Positions 1 to 8,101 of a stretch of DNA of 64,000 bases are shown here, piece by piece. Within the stretch, counting starts at the first letter, position 1; each line of letters starts with the position of its first letter. This DNA comes from Candidatus Sulfotelmatobacter sp. (GTDB lineage: Bacteria; Acidobacteriota; Terriglobia; Terriglobales; Acidobacteriaceae). The DNA is taken from the NCBI GenBank assembly GCA_036500765.1, contig DASYBM010000004.1:1054001-1118000 (forward strand), given 5' to 3'. The notes below the pieces were generated by a model. That model ran no database searches and was not told where the DNA came from. It was given only the letters and a program-made list of their open reading frames with translations. The position numbers were made by a program, and so were the translations under genes.

Positions 1-609
1 GAAAAAGACGATAAGCCCCTCGACGCCAAAGAGTCGGCCAAGCAAGAAGAAAAGATCCAAAAGATCATCGACAAGCGCAAAAACGAATCGCACGAGGATC
101 GCAGAAAGCGGGAAGAAAAAGAAGAAAAAGAACGGGACGACGGCCGAAAGTTCGTGCGCGAGGTGGCTGACGCCTACGACTTTAAACTGATCGGCACGGA
201 AAAAGTGGACGGACGCGACTCCTGGGTGATTGATGGCGAACCGCGCCCCGGCTTTGAACCGCACATGAAGGAGTCGAAGTTTCTCTCCAAGTTTCACGGC
301 CGCGTCTGGATCGACAAGAGCGATCTGCAACTGGCCAAAATGGACGTTGAAGCCATCGACACGGTCTCGCTGGGATGGGTATTGGCGCGCATCCACAAAG
401 GCGCGCGCGTGACATTAGAGCAGACACGGGTGAATGACGAAGTGTGGCTGCCCCGCCATTTGACATTTAAGCTGGACGCGCGCGTGGCCTTACTCAAGGG
501 CTACAACATCGAAGGCGACCAGGAGTATCGCGACTATAAAAAATTCGGCGCCTCCTCCAAAATCGTGGGCATGGGCGAAGTGAAAGAGCGGGACGTACAA
601 CAAAAATAG
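1..609 (+). CDS. Outer-membrane lipoprotein-sorting-like protein, 5'-truncated by window edge
   Basis: The reading frame is open from the first base, so the gene begins upstream of the window and only its last 202 codons are present. The visible part opens with a very charged Lys/Glu/Asp/Arg stretch (about residues 1-50), followed by beta-rich sequence containing GTEKVDGRDSW, RVWIDKSDLQLAKMDVE and a basic end. This pattern of antiparallel strands with a WIDKSD turn is that of the LolA/LolB-like outer-membrane lipoprotein-sorting fold common in acidobacterial periplasmic proteins. The call rests on pattern resemblance only. A GTG at 154 is in frame but is internal. The substrate is unknown. 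Confidence 0.65.
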   Translation, partial: EKDDKPLDAKESAKQEEKIQKIIDKRKNESHEDRRKREEKEEKERDDGRKFVREVADAYDFKLIGTEKVDGRDSWVIDGEPRPGFEPHMKESKFLSKFHGRVWIDKSDLQLAKMDVEAIDTVSLGWVLARIHKGARVTLEQTRVNDEVWLPRHLTFKLDARVALLKGYNIEGDQEYRDYKKFGASSKIVGMGEVKERDVQQK

Positions 610-686
610 TCGTGCGCCCTGGCACACAAGGCTGCGGAAACAGCCGAAAAACCGCAAAGCTGACGCCCGACCTCTGACACCCGCTC

Positions 687-1142
687 TTACTTCTTAAATA
701 AATTATCGAACGCCGCCCGCGCGCTCGTCGGCTTCAAACTCGCCGGAGTCGAGGTCTCCTTTTCCCGCGTCACTCGCATTTCATACAAAGGACACTCGTT
801 CCGCTCATCCTTCTTCGCGATCCGCACCACGACAGGCTGCATGCACTCAAACCGGCTTCCCGGATCGAAGTAAGTACACTGCTTGCACGAATGCAACTCA
901 AACCCACACTTCGGACACGGCCCGGTCGGGGTGACGCCCGACAACACGGTCCCGCACTGCGTGCAGCGCGACACTGCCCGCGTTCCCGGCAAATTCACCG
1001 GCCGGGGCCCAAACGTAAGATCCTTCTTCGGCGCCGGAGAACCAGACTGTGAACCAGACCACGTTGAGCCAGACCTCTCGCCCGATCCCTTCCGCTCTTC
1101 ACGATCCCGATCCTGATATCCATGCTGCCGATATTTCGCCAC
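687..1142 (-). CDS. Conserved zinc-ribbon protein of unknown function
   Basis: About 151 residues. An Arg/Ser/Gly-rich, probably disordered N-terminal half is followed by a cysteine cluster: CTQCG, then CPKCGFELHSCKQC, then single Cys residues near FECMQP and ERNECPLYE. The paired CxxC knuckles predict one or two zinc ribbons. The GTG at 1142 is preferred because GGGAGGG lies about 5 bases upstream; an in-frame GTG at 1160 has no such site. The gene is divergent from the hydrolase at 1362, with a hairpin repeat between them. Zinc binding is inferred from the motif; the partner (nucleic acid or protein) cannot be told. Confidence 0.75.
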   Translation of the reverse strand: MAKYRQHGYQDRDREERKGSGERSGSTWSGSQSGSPAPKKDLTFGPRPVNLPGTRAVSRCTQCGTVLSGVTPTGPCPKCGFELHSCKQCTYFDPGSRFECMQPVVVRIAKKDERNECPLYEMRVTREKETSTPASLKPTSARAAFDNLFKK

Positions 1143-1235
1143 CAATTCCCTCCCACCCACGCGGCCCGTATTGTCTACCTTAGCTGCCGCGGGCGCAAGT
1201 CGTGTAGTCGTAGCGCCGTCGTCCCGCCGGCTGTC

Positions 1236-1257
1236 GCGAGGGCGTCCTCGCCCTCGC
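1236..1257. repeat. REP-like intergenic hairpin
   Basis: Perfect 9-bp arms GCGAGGGCG and CGCCCTCGC surround the loop TCCT, between two divergent genes. The sequence just upstream (about 1205-1235) is GC-rich and repeat-like. It has no T-tract and no gene to terminate, so a repetitive extragenic palindrome is likelier than a terminator. Confidence 0.5.
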
Positions 1258-1361
1258 TCCGAGCTATTCTCATCAGAGAATCATCGCGAGTGCAGTTGAT
1301 GGAGCTATTGTTTGCCTGCGCCACCATTACCGTCGCACGGGAAACACCCTACAATGACCTC

Positions 1362-2009
1362 ATGATTCACGCCATCCTCCCCGTCGGCCCCCTGCGATGC
1401 AACTGCTCCGTCATCGGCGACGAGACCACCCGCGAAGCCATGGTCATCGATCCCGGCGACGACATCGCCGACATCCAGGCCGTAATCGCCAAACACCATC
1501 TGCAAGTCAAACAGATCGCAATCACCCACGCCCACATCGACCACGTCGGCGGAGCCATGAAGCTCCGCGCCGCCACCGGCGCACCCATCCTGCTCAACCA
1601 GAACGATTACGCACTGCTGCAAATGTTAGACGCGCAGGCGCAGTGGATCGGCGTTGCTCCTCCGGGAAAAGTAGAAATCGACCGCAGCGTCACCACCGGA
1701 GAAACCGTCGCCGCCGGCCAGCATACCGCGCAAATCCTCCACACCCCCGGCCACACCGAAGGCAGCATCTGCCTGTATTTCCCCGCCGAAAAAAAGCTAA
1801 TCGCCGGCGACACCCTCTTCGCCGGCTCCATCGGCCGCACCGACTTGCCCGGCGGCAACATGCAGAAAATCCTCCACTCCCTGCACACCACGGTCCTGGC
1901 CCTGCCGGACGAAACGGTAGTAGTCCCCGGCCACGGCGAGCTGACGACGATTGGAGAAGAGCGCGAGACCAACCCTTTCCTGATTAAGCGAAACGAGGGT
2001 AGGCGCTAA
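1362..2009 (+). CDS. MBL-fold metallo-hydrolase (glyoxalase II/YcbL-like)
   Basis: 215 residues, a usual length for single-domain metallo-beta-lactamase hydrolases. The metal motif THAHIDH lies at residues 55-61 (HxHxDH), followed by a GHTEGS histidine, the bridging aspartate in AGDTLF and a last ligand in PGHGE, so the full di-metal set is present. Such proteins hydrolyse thioesters such as S-lactoylglutathione or related glutathione/bacillithiol thioesters; the exact substrate is not decided by sequence. The ATG at 1362 is chosen because family homology starts there (MIHAILPVGP); the open frame extends upstream to 1122 through repeat-like DNA. A decayed copy of its metal-site region lies at 2469-2560. 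Confidence 0.88.
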   Translation: MIHAILPVGPLRCNCSVIGDETTREAMVIDPGDDIADIQAVIAKHHLQVKQIAITHAHIDHVGGAMKLRAATGAPILLNQNDYALLQMLDAQAQWIGVAPPGKVEIDRSVTTGETVAAGQHTAQILHTPGHTEGSICLYFPAEKKLIAGDTLFAGSIGRTDLPGGNMQKILHSLHTTVLALPDETVVVPGHGELTTIGEERETNPFLIKRNEGRR

Positions 2010-2026
2010 CGAGTTCCGCGAAAGCA

Positions 2027-2054
2027 AACGGCGGAGGGCTTGTCCTCCGCCGTT
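2027..2054. terminator. Bidirectional hairpin between convergent genes
   Basis: An 11-bp perfect stem (AACGGCGGAGG with CCTCCGCCGTT) and a six-base loop lie 18 bases after the hydrolase stop and 38 bases after the stop of the convergent gene at 2092. There is no clear T-run on either strand, so it is at best a weak or stalling terminator. Confidence 0.6.
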
Positions 2055-2091
2055 ACGTAATCGACAAATCGAGCGGCATTCTCTGTTTCAA

Positions 2092-2406
2092 TTACTGATG
2101 ATCCATGTGCTCATGTTCTTCGTGCTCATGCCGCCAGTTCCAGTACTCGCGCTGCTCTTTGTGCTTCAGGTGTTCATAATCGACATAAGCTTCGTGACGC
2201 CCTTCCAGCCAGTGCCGATAGACCTCATCCTCACGGCGATCCCAGTTGTGATAGTCCTTATGATACGGATCGTACACGCGATGCTCGCGTTCTTCCTGTT
2301 CATGCCGCTCATGATCGTCCTGTGGCGCAAAGGCGCTCGCGCCCAACGGTGCCATCAGTGCCGCCGACACAAACAGTGCCGCCAAATACTTGTTTCCACG
2401 ATACAT
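2092..2406 (-). CDS. Small secreted His/Glu/Arg-rich protein
   Basis: 104 residues. Residues 1-25 form a clear signal peptide (MYRGNKYLAALF, then a hydrophobic core ending GASA). The mature part is extremely rich in His, Glu, Arg, Tyr and Trp (for example HERHEQEEREHR), with a periodic charged pattern suggesting a helix, and ends HEHMDHQ. Histidine richness would suit metal binding, but no known domain is visible. The ATG at 2406 has GGAGG about 9 bases upstream, which decides it over an in-frame upstream Met. The gene converges on the MBL hydrolase. Confidence 0.75.
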   Translation of the reverse strand: MYRGNKYLAALFVSAALMAPLGASAFAPQDDHERHEQEEREHRVYDPYHKDYHNWDRREDEVYRHWLEGRHEAYVDYEHLKHKEQREYWNWRHEHEEHEHMDHQ

Positions 2407-2468
2407 TCTGTTTTTTCCTCCAATAGCGGCCAACTGAGATGTCTTTTGGAAGGTTAAGGTTGGCGGCC

Positions 2469-2560
2469 GTGAAGCAGTCCGTCATCACCCACGCCCATAT
2501 TGGCCACCGTCGGCGAAGCCATGAAAATCCGCCACGCGATCGGCGCCCAAAGGCTGCCTC
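2469..2560 (+). pseudogene. Decayed fragment of the MBL hydrolase gene
   Basis: This stretch matches the neighbouring hydrolase at about 1507-1594. The translated start is VKQSVITHAHIGH against VKQIAITHAHIDH; after one extra C (CCACCG against CCACG) the alignment continues in another frame through GCCATGAA and GGCGC. The metal-ligand Asp is replaced by Gly. It covers only about 25 codons with no start or stop, so it is a relic of a partial duplication. Confidence 0.7.
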
Positions 2561-2604
2561 ACTAAAGCGATTAAGATATTTCTTACTTAAAGAGAACTTT
2601 TTGC

Positions 2605-3939
2605 TTAATGAGGATTCAACTTCTCCAGCACTCTCCCAATCCCCTCCGCAAACTCCCCCTCTTCTGTAATCAAGCTCAACACCAAATATCCATCCCTTGG
2701 AAAATCATAAAAATGCCCCGGATGCACCACTACCGCCTTCTCCCGCACCAACTCAATGGCCAACTGCTCATCCGAGCGCGTCACCGGAACCCGGAGCACC
2801 GCGTACCATCCCCCATCCACACGCAGCCGCTCACAAGCCTTCTGCCCCGCCGACTGCCGATCCAGTTCTGCGAGATTTCTCTCGACTCGCGCCATCAACT
2901 GCCGCTGAATACTCTTCCTCTGCTCCAGCAACACCGGCAGCGCCCACTGCACCGGCGCATTCATCGACAGATAAGTATCGGCAATCACCTCCAGTCGCCC
3001 CATCGCCGGTGACACGATTTCCTCCGGCCCGCTCATCACCACCCAAGCCACCTTCATCTGGGGCAGCGCCGCAATCTTCGACAGCCCGCTCAACGTAAAC
3101 GTCAGAACTTCGTCATTTCCCGCAAAACTTCCCCGCCTCTTGTCATCCCGGCCGAGAATGTGGATCGGCGAATGCCGATCGGCATTATCGCGGAGGGACC
3201 TGCTTTTCGTTTGCGCCTCCACCACCGTCGAGCTTCGCTCGACCGGACGGACGAATGCGTCCGTCCCCACGCGAGTCTCTCCTCTCGCGGCATCTAACCC
3301 ATAATCCAAGAACACCTCATCCACCACCACGGCCAGCCCTCGCTCCCGGCAAAATCCATTCAAAGCCGCGCGCTCTCCCGCCGACACATACGACCCCGTC
3401 GGATTATTGGGATGCACCACCACCACGCCCCGCGTGCGCTCCGTAACGGCCTTTTCCAACGACGGAAAATCCATCTGCCACCCATGGTCGTAAATCAGCG
3501 GATACGGCACCAGCCGCACATCCTGCAAATCCGCTAGAAACTCAAACAGCGGATAACTCGGCTTCGGCACCAGCAACTCATCCCCCGCATTGCACAGTAA
3601 CCGAAACACAAACGAATACCCTTCGCTGGTGCTGATAGTCAAAATGATCCGCTCCGGATCCAGGTCGCGAACCACATGCTCATCCCGGTAATACGCGGCC
3701 ACAGCCTCGCGAGCCGGCAGCACCCCCTTCGCCTGCGGATCGTAATCGAGCGCCCGCGGAGATGCGAGCGCCTGCAAAATCGCGGCCGAGTCATACTCCA
3801 ACCCCACCCGGGTCGGATTCGAAACCGTCAAATCGAAAATTTTCGTCCCGCTCGACCGCACCTCTTCCACCGCCTGCGTAAACCGGTTCAGTCCCAGTTT
3901 CCAGCTAGTGCGATCAGAAAATGCCGGCTTCAAGAACAT
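2605..3939 (-). CDS. PLP-dependent class I/II aminotransferase with an in-frame repeat insertion
   Basis: 444 residues. Fold type I aminotransferase landmarks are all present: HPNNPTG at 176-182, the cofactor-ring Asp at about 207 in VVVDEVF, and the Schiff-base lysine in SGLSK (K288). The family normally runs near 390 residues; the excess lies between the Asp and the Lys, where about 50 residues (roughly 218-270) look foreign and include VGTDAFVRP. The corresponding DNA (3160-3270) is an inverted pair of REP-like hairpins. The gene stays open, so the protein may tolerate the loop. The amino-donor specificity cannot be told. The gene stands alone, with a hairpin region upstream. Confidence 0.88.
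   Translation of the reverse strand: MFLKPAFSDRTSWKLGLNRFTQAVEEVRSSGTKIFDLTVSNPTRVGLEYDSAAILQALASPRALDYDPQAKGVLPAREAVAAYYRDEHVVRDLDPERIILTISTSEGYSFVFRLLCNAGDELLVPKPSYPLFEFLADLQDVRLVPYPLIYDHGWQMDFPSLEKAVTERTRGVVVVHPNNPTGSYVSAGERAALNGFCRERGLAVVVDEVFLDYGLDAARGETRVGTDAFVRPVERSSTVVEAQTKSRSLRDNADRHSPIHILGRDDKRRGSFAGNDEVLTFTLSGLSKIAALPQMKVAWVVMSGPEEIVSPAMGRLEVIADTYLSMNAPVQWALPVLLEQRKSIQRQLMARVERNLAELDRQSAGQKACERLRVDGGWYAVLRVPVTRSDEQLAIELVREKAVVVHPGHFYDFPRDGYLVLSLITEEGEFAEGIGRVLEKLNPH
3160..3270. repeat. REPIN-like inverted pair inside the aminotransferase gene
   Basis: 111 bp, exactly 37 codons. The left end is GTGG at 3160 with arms GATCGGC and GCCGATC around GAAT; the right end has arms GGACGGACG and CGTCCGTCC around AATG, followed by CCAC, the reverse complement of the GTGG head. 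An inner hairpin (GTCGAGC, TTC, GCTCGAC) precedes the right end. The same right-end sequence, including upstream GCTTCGCTCG, recurs inside uvrC at 23354-23394. Confidence 0.8.
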
Positions 3940-3997
3940 GAACTGGATTCTATGCGAGGGGGAGGGAAAAAGAAGATATTACGGATGAAATGAGAAA

Positions 3998-4045
3998 GAG
4001 CGCCGAAGGCGCTCCCGAAAATAGCCCGGCGTTTTCAACGCCGGG
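3998..4045. terminator. Two adjacent hairpins downstream of the GH20 remnant
   Basis: GAGCGCC/GGCGCTC with loop GAA is followed after 10 bases by CCCGGCGTT/AACGCCGGG with loop TTC. They lie between two leftward genes, after the stop at 4112 and before the aminotransferase start. No strong T-run is seen. The second hairpin also looks like a common acidobacterial extragenic palindrome, so terminator function is only likely. Confidence 0.5.
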
Positions 4046-4111
4046 TAAAGCCACAAGAGAATTGAACTGCATCCCATGGGGACGCGTGAAATCGAACCGC
4101 GAATCGCGGCG

Positions 4112-4753
4112 TTACTCGCCCGGCCCGCGAAACTGCAACATCACCGGCACAGTCCCACGGCTCAAATTATCATCTCGCAGACCAGTCTTCTCCAGATTCG
4201 GCCAATCCCGAATCCCCACTGCGGGACACATCAATCCCTTCCCCGCCGGGCGCAGCAACTGCCGCAAAGTCTGCACTCCGTAGAACAATCCCTGCCCGCT
4301 CTTCGCCGCCACAATCAAGTGCGACTTGCTGGAGAACAGAATGTATCCATCCTCCCCCACCGTTTCATCGGCTTTGAGCCCTTTACGCGCCAGAAATCTC
4401 CGCACTTGTTTATCCTGTAGCCGCGCCAGCACAATGGCGCCGTCCGCCGCCTTGCCCGCCGCCTTCATCCCTAAAATGTCCAGCTTCAATCCCGACTGGT
4501 CCGCCACCTGTTCGGCCAGGGTTTCGGCGGCAATGCGATCTTCCGACTGATGCCCCAGCAGAACCAGAATCTTGGTCTTCGGTCCGACCTTGAATCCGCC
4601 GTCCCTCAGCTGCACCTCTTTCGGTGCAGGCTCCAGTTTCAGTTGCGCCCCACCGTCGGAATCCATCGTCGACAGTGCAGCACCGAACATCGGACGGACC
4701 GCCGCAACGCTAAACAGCAGCCCAACCACAACCAGCAATCGTCGCTTATTCAT
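4112..4753 (-). pseudogene. Truncated GH20 beta-N-acetylhexosaminidase (N-terminal domain only)
   Basis: 213 residues: a signal-like hydrophobic N-terminus, then a domain resembling the non-catalytic GH20b domain that precedes the barrel of family 20 hexosaminidases (KLEPAPKEVQLRDGGF, then SGQGLFYGVQTLRQLL, then GIRDWPNLEKTGLRDDNLSRG). In full-length enzymes the last motif opens the (beta/alpha)8 barrel, yet the frame stops 15 codons later and the downstream translation shows no barrel sequence in any frame. The catalytic Asp-Glu pair is therefore absent. The start is sound (AAGGA before ATG 4753). A secreted sugar-binding remnant cannot be excluded, but decay by deletion is likelier. Confidence 0.6.
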
Positions 4754-4893
4754 CCAGATCCTTGAATCAACAATCGTAAGGCAACTATTCTACGCGCAAC
4801 TCGACCCAACTTCGCAACAAACTGGCAATGAAACCTTTGAGTTCCTCCTGAATTAAACCCCGTAGCAACCCAGATTTCTCTTAAAACCAGCAA

Positions 4894-6003
4894 TTATTTC
4901 GCAAATGCTTCTTTATTAACAACATAAGGCATTTTTGTGATGTCCCCGTTGTAGTTCTCCTCGAGCACGTCGATCAGCCCCTGCGCACACCGCCCAGCCA
5001 TCCCCTTATCCGGATCGGTCGACAGTCGCGTGATCCGCGCCGCCGAGGCAAAGTGCGGCATCAATCGGCAGCGATCCGCAATCGCTGGATCACGCAGCGG
5101 AGAATCCGCCGGCAGTGGCTCTTTCTCATAAACATCCAACGCCGCCCCCGCGATCCAATTCTCCCGCAACGCCCGCGCCAGTGCTCCCTCGTCCACCACC
5201 GGCCCCCGCGAAGTATTCACCAGATAAGCCGTCGGCCTCATCAGCCGCAACGTCTGCTCATTGAACAGATGATAGGTCGGCGTCGCGCTCTCCCCCACGC
5301 GCAGCAGCGGCACATGCACGCTCACAAAATCCGCCCCGCTCAAGGCCTCTTCAAACGCCACATACTTGATCCACGCCTTCTCTCTAGTCAGCCCGCGCGC
5401 ATGCCGCAGATCATTGATCTCCTGAATCGTCTTCACGAACTCGTGATTCTCATACGCCGGGTCATAACACAGGACATTCATATCGAAGCCAACGCATTTC
5501 TTGATAAACGCCAGGCCGATCCGGCCGGTCCCGATCACGGCCACGGTCTTGCCGGTAACCTCATCCCCCAGAAAAGGCAAGTACGGATGCCAGTACCCCC
5601 ACCGATTTTCGCGCGTCAAATGCTCTGCCGCCCACATCTTCCGCGCCAGCGTTCCCATCATGAAAAAGGCAAACTCCGCCGTCGCCTCAGTCAGCACGTC
5701 CGCTGTATGCGTGAACGGAACTTTATATCGGTTGGCGTCGGCGCGATTGATGTTGTCAAACCCTACCGCAATCTGCGCCACAACCTTCAACCGGCCCTTG
5801 CCAGCCTCAAACACTTCAGCATCAATCGGGTCGCGCAGCGTAGTGATCAATCCGTCCACCCCTGACCTCACCCTCTCGACAATCAAACTCTTCGCCGGCG
5901 CCTCCGGCTGCGGATACACTTCGACCTCATACCCGCGCCGCCGCAACACCTCAATCGCTTCTCCAATATCGCAAGTGGCAAATACGCGAAACTTCTTATC
6001 CAT
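4894..6003 (-). CDS. D-isomer-specific 2-hydroxyacid dehydrogenase
   Basis: 369 residues, slightly longer than the usual 320-340. The NAD-binding glycine motif GTGRIG is at 158-163 after the hinge helix. The catalytic set is visible: Arg in NTSRGPVVDE, Glu in the ALDVYEKEPL region, and His in MPHFASA. The family reduces 2-keto acids such as glyoxylate, hydroxypyruvate or pyruvate with NAD(P)H; the specificity is open. An insertion around IQEINDLRHARGLTREKAW (about 190-215) after the first Rossmann strand accounts for the extra length. The start ATG 6003 follows AGGAATAA within a short tandem repeat. Confidence 0.87.
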   Translation of the reverse strand: MDKKFRVFATCDIGEAIEVLRRRGYEVEVYPQPEAPAKSLIVERVRSGVDGLITTLRDPIDAEVFEAGKGRLKVVAQIAVGFDNINRADANRYKVPFTHTADVLTEATAEFAFFMMGTLARKMWAAEHLTRENRWGYWHPYLPFLGDEVTGKTVAVIGTGRIGLAFIKKCVGFDMNVLCYDPAYENHEFVKTIQEINDLRHARGLTREKAWIKYVAFEEALSGADFVSVHVPLLRVGESATPTYHLFNEQTLRLMRPTAYLVNTSRGPVVDEGALARALRENWIAGAALDVYEKEPLPADSPLRDPAIADRCRLMPHFASAARITRLSTDPDKGMAGRCAQGLIDVLEENYNGDITKMPYVVNKEAFAK

Positions 6004-6006
6004 GAT

Positions 6007-6045
6007 GTTTATTCCTGAATGTTTTATTCCTGAATGTTTATTCCT
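6007..6045. repeat. Short tandem repeat in a dehydrogenase leader
   Basis: Nearly three units of GTTTATTCCTGAAT (14-15 bases) sit immediately upstream of the leftward gene starting at 6003. On the coding strand each unit carries AGGAAT, so the repeat multiplies a Shine-Dalgarno-like core. Confidence 0.6.
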
Positions 6046-6264
6046 CGAAATAAATTGTCATTTCGAGCGAATTACGATGGAGCGTTCCCGCGCCATTTTG
6101 CGAAGCCGAGAAACCTGCTTCTCTCGCTTGCGAATGTGCACTAAATCGCGCCCCGCCGCCGGGCTTTCACTAAATCTTCAGGCTATTCTGCTGTAATTCA
6201 AATAGTCGCTGAAATAATATCAGCCGCACCCCACTTCAGAATGCCGTTCATTTAGGAGACCTAC

Positions 6265-6723
6265 ATGAAAATCAAGTCCTTCATCGTGATCGCAGCATTG
6301 GCTCTGTCCACACTCATCTTGGCCCAGGAAAAGAAAATCCAGCGCGCCGACCTCCCGCCCGCGGTCGAAAAGACCCTTGCCACTCAAAGCCAGGGAGCCA
6401 CGATCAAAGGCTTCTCAGAGGAGAAAGAAAAAGGCCAGACATACTACGAAGCCGAAATGACGGTGAATGGCCACAGCAAAGACGTTGAAATGGACTCCAC
6501 CGGCGCGGTCGTCGAAGTCGAAGAGCAAGTCGCCCTCGACTCCCTCCCAGCCGCAGTCAAGAAAGGACTCCAGGCCAAAGCTGGGAAAGGTAAAATCGTC
6601 AAAGTCGAATCCCTCACCAAACACGAGAAACTCGTCGCCTACGAAGCCAAAGTTCAAACCGGGGGCAAGAAGTCAGAAATCCAAGTCGGCCCCGACGGCA
6701 AACCACTCGACCACGAAGAGTAA
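6265..6723 (+). CDS. Periplasmic PepSY-like tandem-repeat protein
   Basis: 152 residues with a signal peptide (MKIKSFIVIAALALSTLILA, cleavage near AQ). The mature protein is two homologous repeats of about 58 residues: LPPAVEKTL...YYEAEM...GAVVEVEE and LPAAVKKGL...AYEAKV...GKPLDHEE. Each has the helix-then-beta-hairpin pattern of small PepSY-like domains (DUF2874 type). These are periplasmic and of unknown ligand, thought to bind or inhibit proteins. AGGAG six bases before ATG fixes the start. It stands alone, downstream of a repeat-rich stretch. Confidence 0.8.
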   Translation: MKIKSFIVIAALALSTLILAQEKKIQRADLPPAVEKTLATQSQGATIKGFSEEKEKGQTYYEAEMTVNGHSKDVEMDSTGAVVEVEEQVALDSLPAAVKKGLQAKAGKGKIVKVESLTKHEKLVAYEAKVQTGGKKSEIQVGPDGKPLDHEE

Positions 6724-6808
6724 TTCTCAGAAACCTGCGTCGAAACACGAAGAGAACTGGGACGACTGCAAAGCCCGGCACATCGACGAACACCGCGGGC
6801 CAGCGCCT

Positions 6809-7144
6809 CTATCCCGCCCTGCGGTATCGGCCCCTCGCATCGGCCGCCTCATCTCCCGATCCCAGCAGCGCCATCCCGCGCATACCCTCCCACGCCGCCA
6901 TATTCAGGGACGGCTCCGCGCTCACCAAATCCCGGATCATGTCCCAGGCCGCCATATTCAACGCGCCCTCCGGCGGCATCCCCATCGCCAGCGACACCGC
7001 GCACTGCGGACAAAAACATATCCGCTGCGCCCCCGACTTCTGCCGCGGCTTCACTCCCACGGTCTGCGCAAACATATAAACCGCGACTGACTTATCCCCC
7101 GCCTCAATTTCCCGCCTGCACCGTAAACAAGAAATAGGTTGCAC
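6809..7144 (-). CDS. Small putative zinc-ribbon protein
   Basis: 111 residues. An N-terminal CLRCRREI and a later CFCPQC give two CxxC pairs about 37 residues apart, as in a zinc ribbon. After that the peptide repeats ALNMAAWDMIRDL and SLNMAAWEGMRGM, a duplicated helix of 12-13 residues. The start is GTG 7144 with AGGAGG about 11 bases upstream. I recognise no named family. The gene converges with the PepSY-like gene, with no obvious terminator between them. Confidence 0.6.
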   Translation of the reverse strand: MQPISCLRCRREIEAGDKSVAVYMFAQTVGVKPRQKSGAQRICFCPQCAVSLAMGMPPEGALNMAAWDMIRDLVSAEPSLNMAAWEGMRGMALLGSGDEAADARGRYRRAG

Positions 7145-7253
7145 GAATTCCCATCCTCCTCGCGAACACTGGATCCTGGTAGGTTTTCTAGGTTCGTCTC
7201 CTTACTCTGAGTCACGCCTTCCGCGCCCCACAAGTACGAAGAAAGATTCCCGT

Positions 7254-7277
7254 GTAGGGCGGAGACTCCTGTCCGCC
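7254..7277. repeat. REP-like hairpin with GTAG head
   Basis: GTAG is followed by arms GGCGGA and TCCGCC. Aligned to the solo element in uvrC (23591-23614, reverse complement) it differs at 5 of 24 positions; two differences are compensatory (T-A pair changed to G-C). It lies in the gap between the genes at 6809 and 7425. Confidence 0.6.
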
Positions 7278-7424
7278 GCCTTCGACTCTGCTACTGATGA
7301 TCGCTTTCTGGCGCGCTCTGCCCGAGAGGTGAGGCTCTTGAATTTGAACTCGAAGATCGCCCACGTAGTCATTCCACACCTCCTGCCCCGTTCGCGTACA
7401 CTCGTTGTCGCGAACGCTTCCCTA

Positions 7425-7913
7425 ATGCTCTCCATCACGGCAGTGCTGCACACCGAAAATGACGCTCTGCGGCTGGGCCGCGCCCTGGAGACGCTTTACG
7501 CGTGCGACAACATTCTGATCGTCGACCACGATTCACGCGACACCACCGTGCAACTGGCTCGCGAGTATGGCGCAAGAGTTGTCGGCGCCAGGGGCGGAGC
7601 TCTGCCGCAAGAATATCTTCGCTCGCTGTCTCACGGATGGATTTTGTGTCTCGATCCCCGCGAATCCATGAGCGAAAAGCTGGCCGCGAGCCTCTTTGAA
7701 TGGAAATCGGAACGGTGTCATGCTCAGACTCCGGGGGCTTCCGCATTTTCCGTGTTTCTGCGGGAGGAGACGCCCCAAGGCTGGCTGGAAATCCCTGCGG
7801 CACAGACCCGCCTTGTACCCTTAACCTGGAAATTGTGGAATCAAAATTTCCCGGTCCGCGACCCTGAAGCGTTGGCACTGGAAGGCGAGTTGTTGCGCTT
7901 TACTTTTCCGTAA
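7425..7913 (+). CDS. Short GT2-like glycosyltransferase domain protein
   Basis: 162 residues. The N-terminal SITAVLHTENDALRLGRALE and CDNILIVDHDSRDTT match the first Rossmann strands of family 2 glycosyltransferases (nucleotide-sugar binding), and HGWILCLDPRESMS stands where the DxD region would be. The protein is shorter than typical GT2 domains (about 230-250), lacking most acceptor-side sequence; it could be a compact family member or a shortened one. There is no clear ribosome site; the ATG at 7425 is where homology starts, although the frame is open to 7329. The prepilin peptidase follows 190 bases later. Confidence 0.6.
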   Translation: MLSITAVLHTENDALRLGRALETLYACDNILIVDHDSRDTTVQLAREYGARVVGARGGALPQEYLRSLSHGWILCLDPRESMSEKLAASLFEWKSERCHAQTPGASAFSVFLREETPQGWLEIPAAQTRLVPLTWKLWNQNFPVRDPEALALEGELLRFTFP

Positions 7914-8101
7914 CCGCCCATTGGTCAATCTCTTACTCGGCCCTCGGCCATTCGGACAGTGACTTCAGTACCTTAGTTCCGCGTGCGTGATCGACTTATA
8001 ATCCAACCAAGAACTCAGAAATACGGCGTTCTATCAAGAGAGACTCGCCCCGGCGCGACTGCTGCCCGGCGGGAGCGGCGTAGAGACCAATAGAGACACA
8101 C

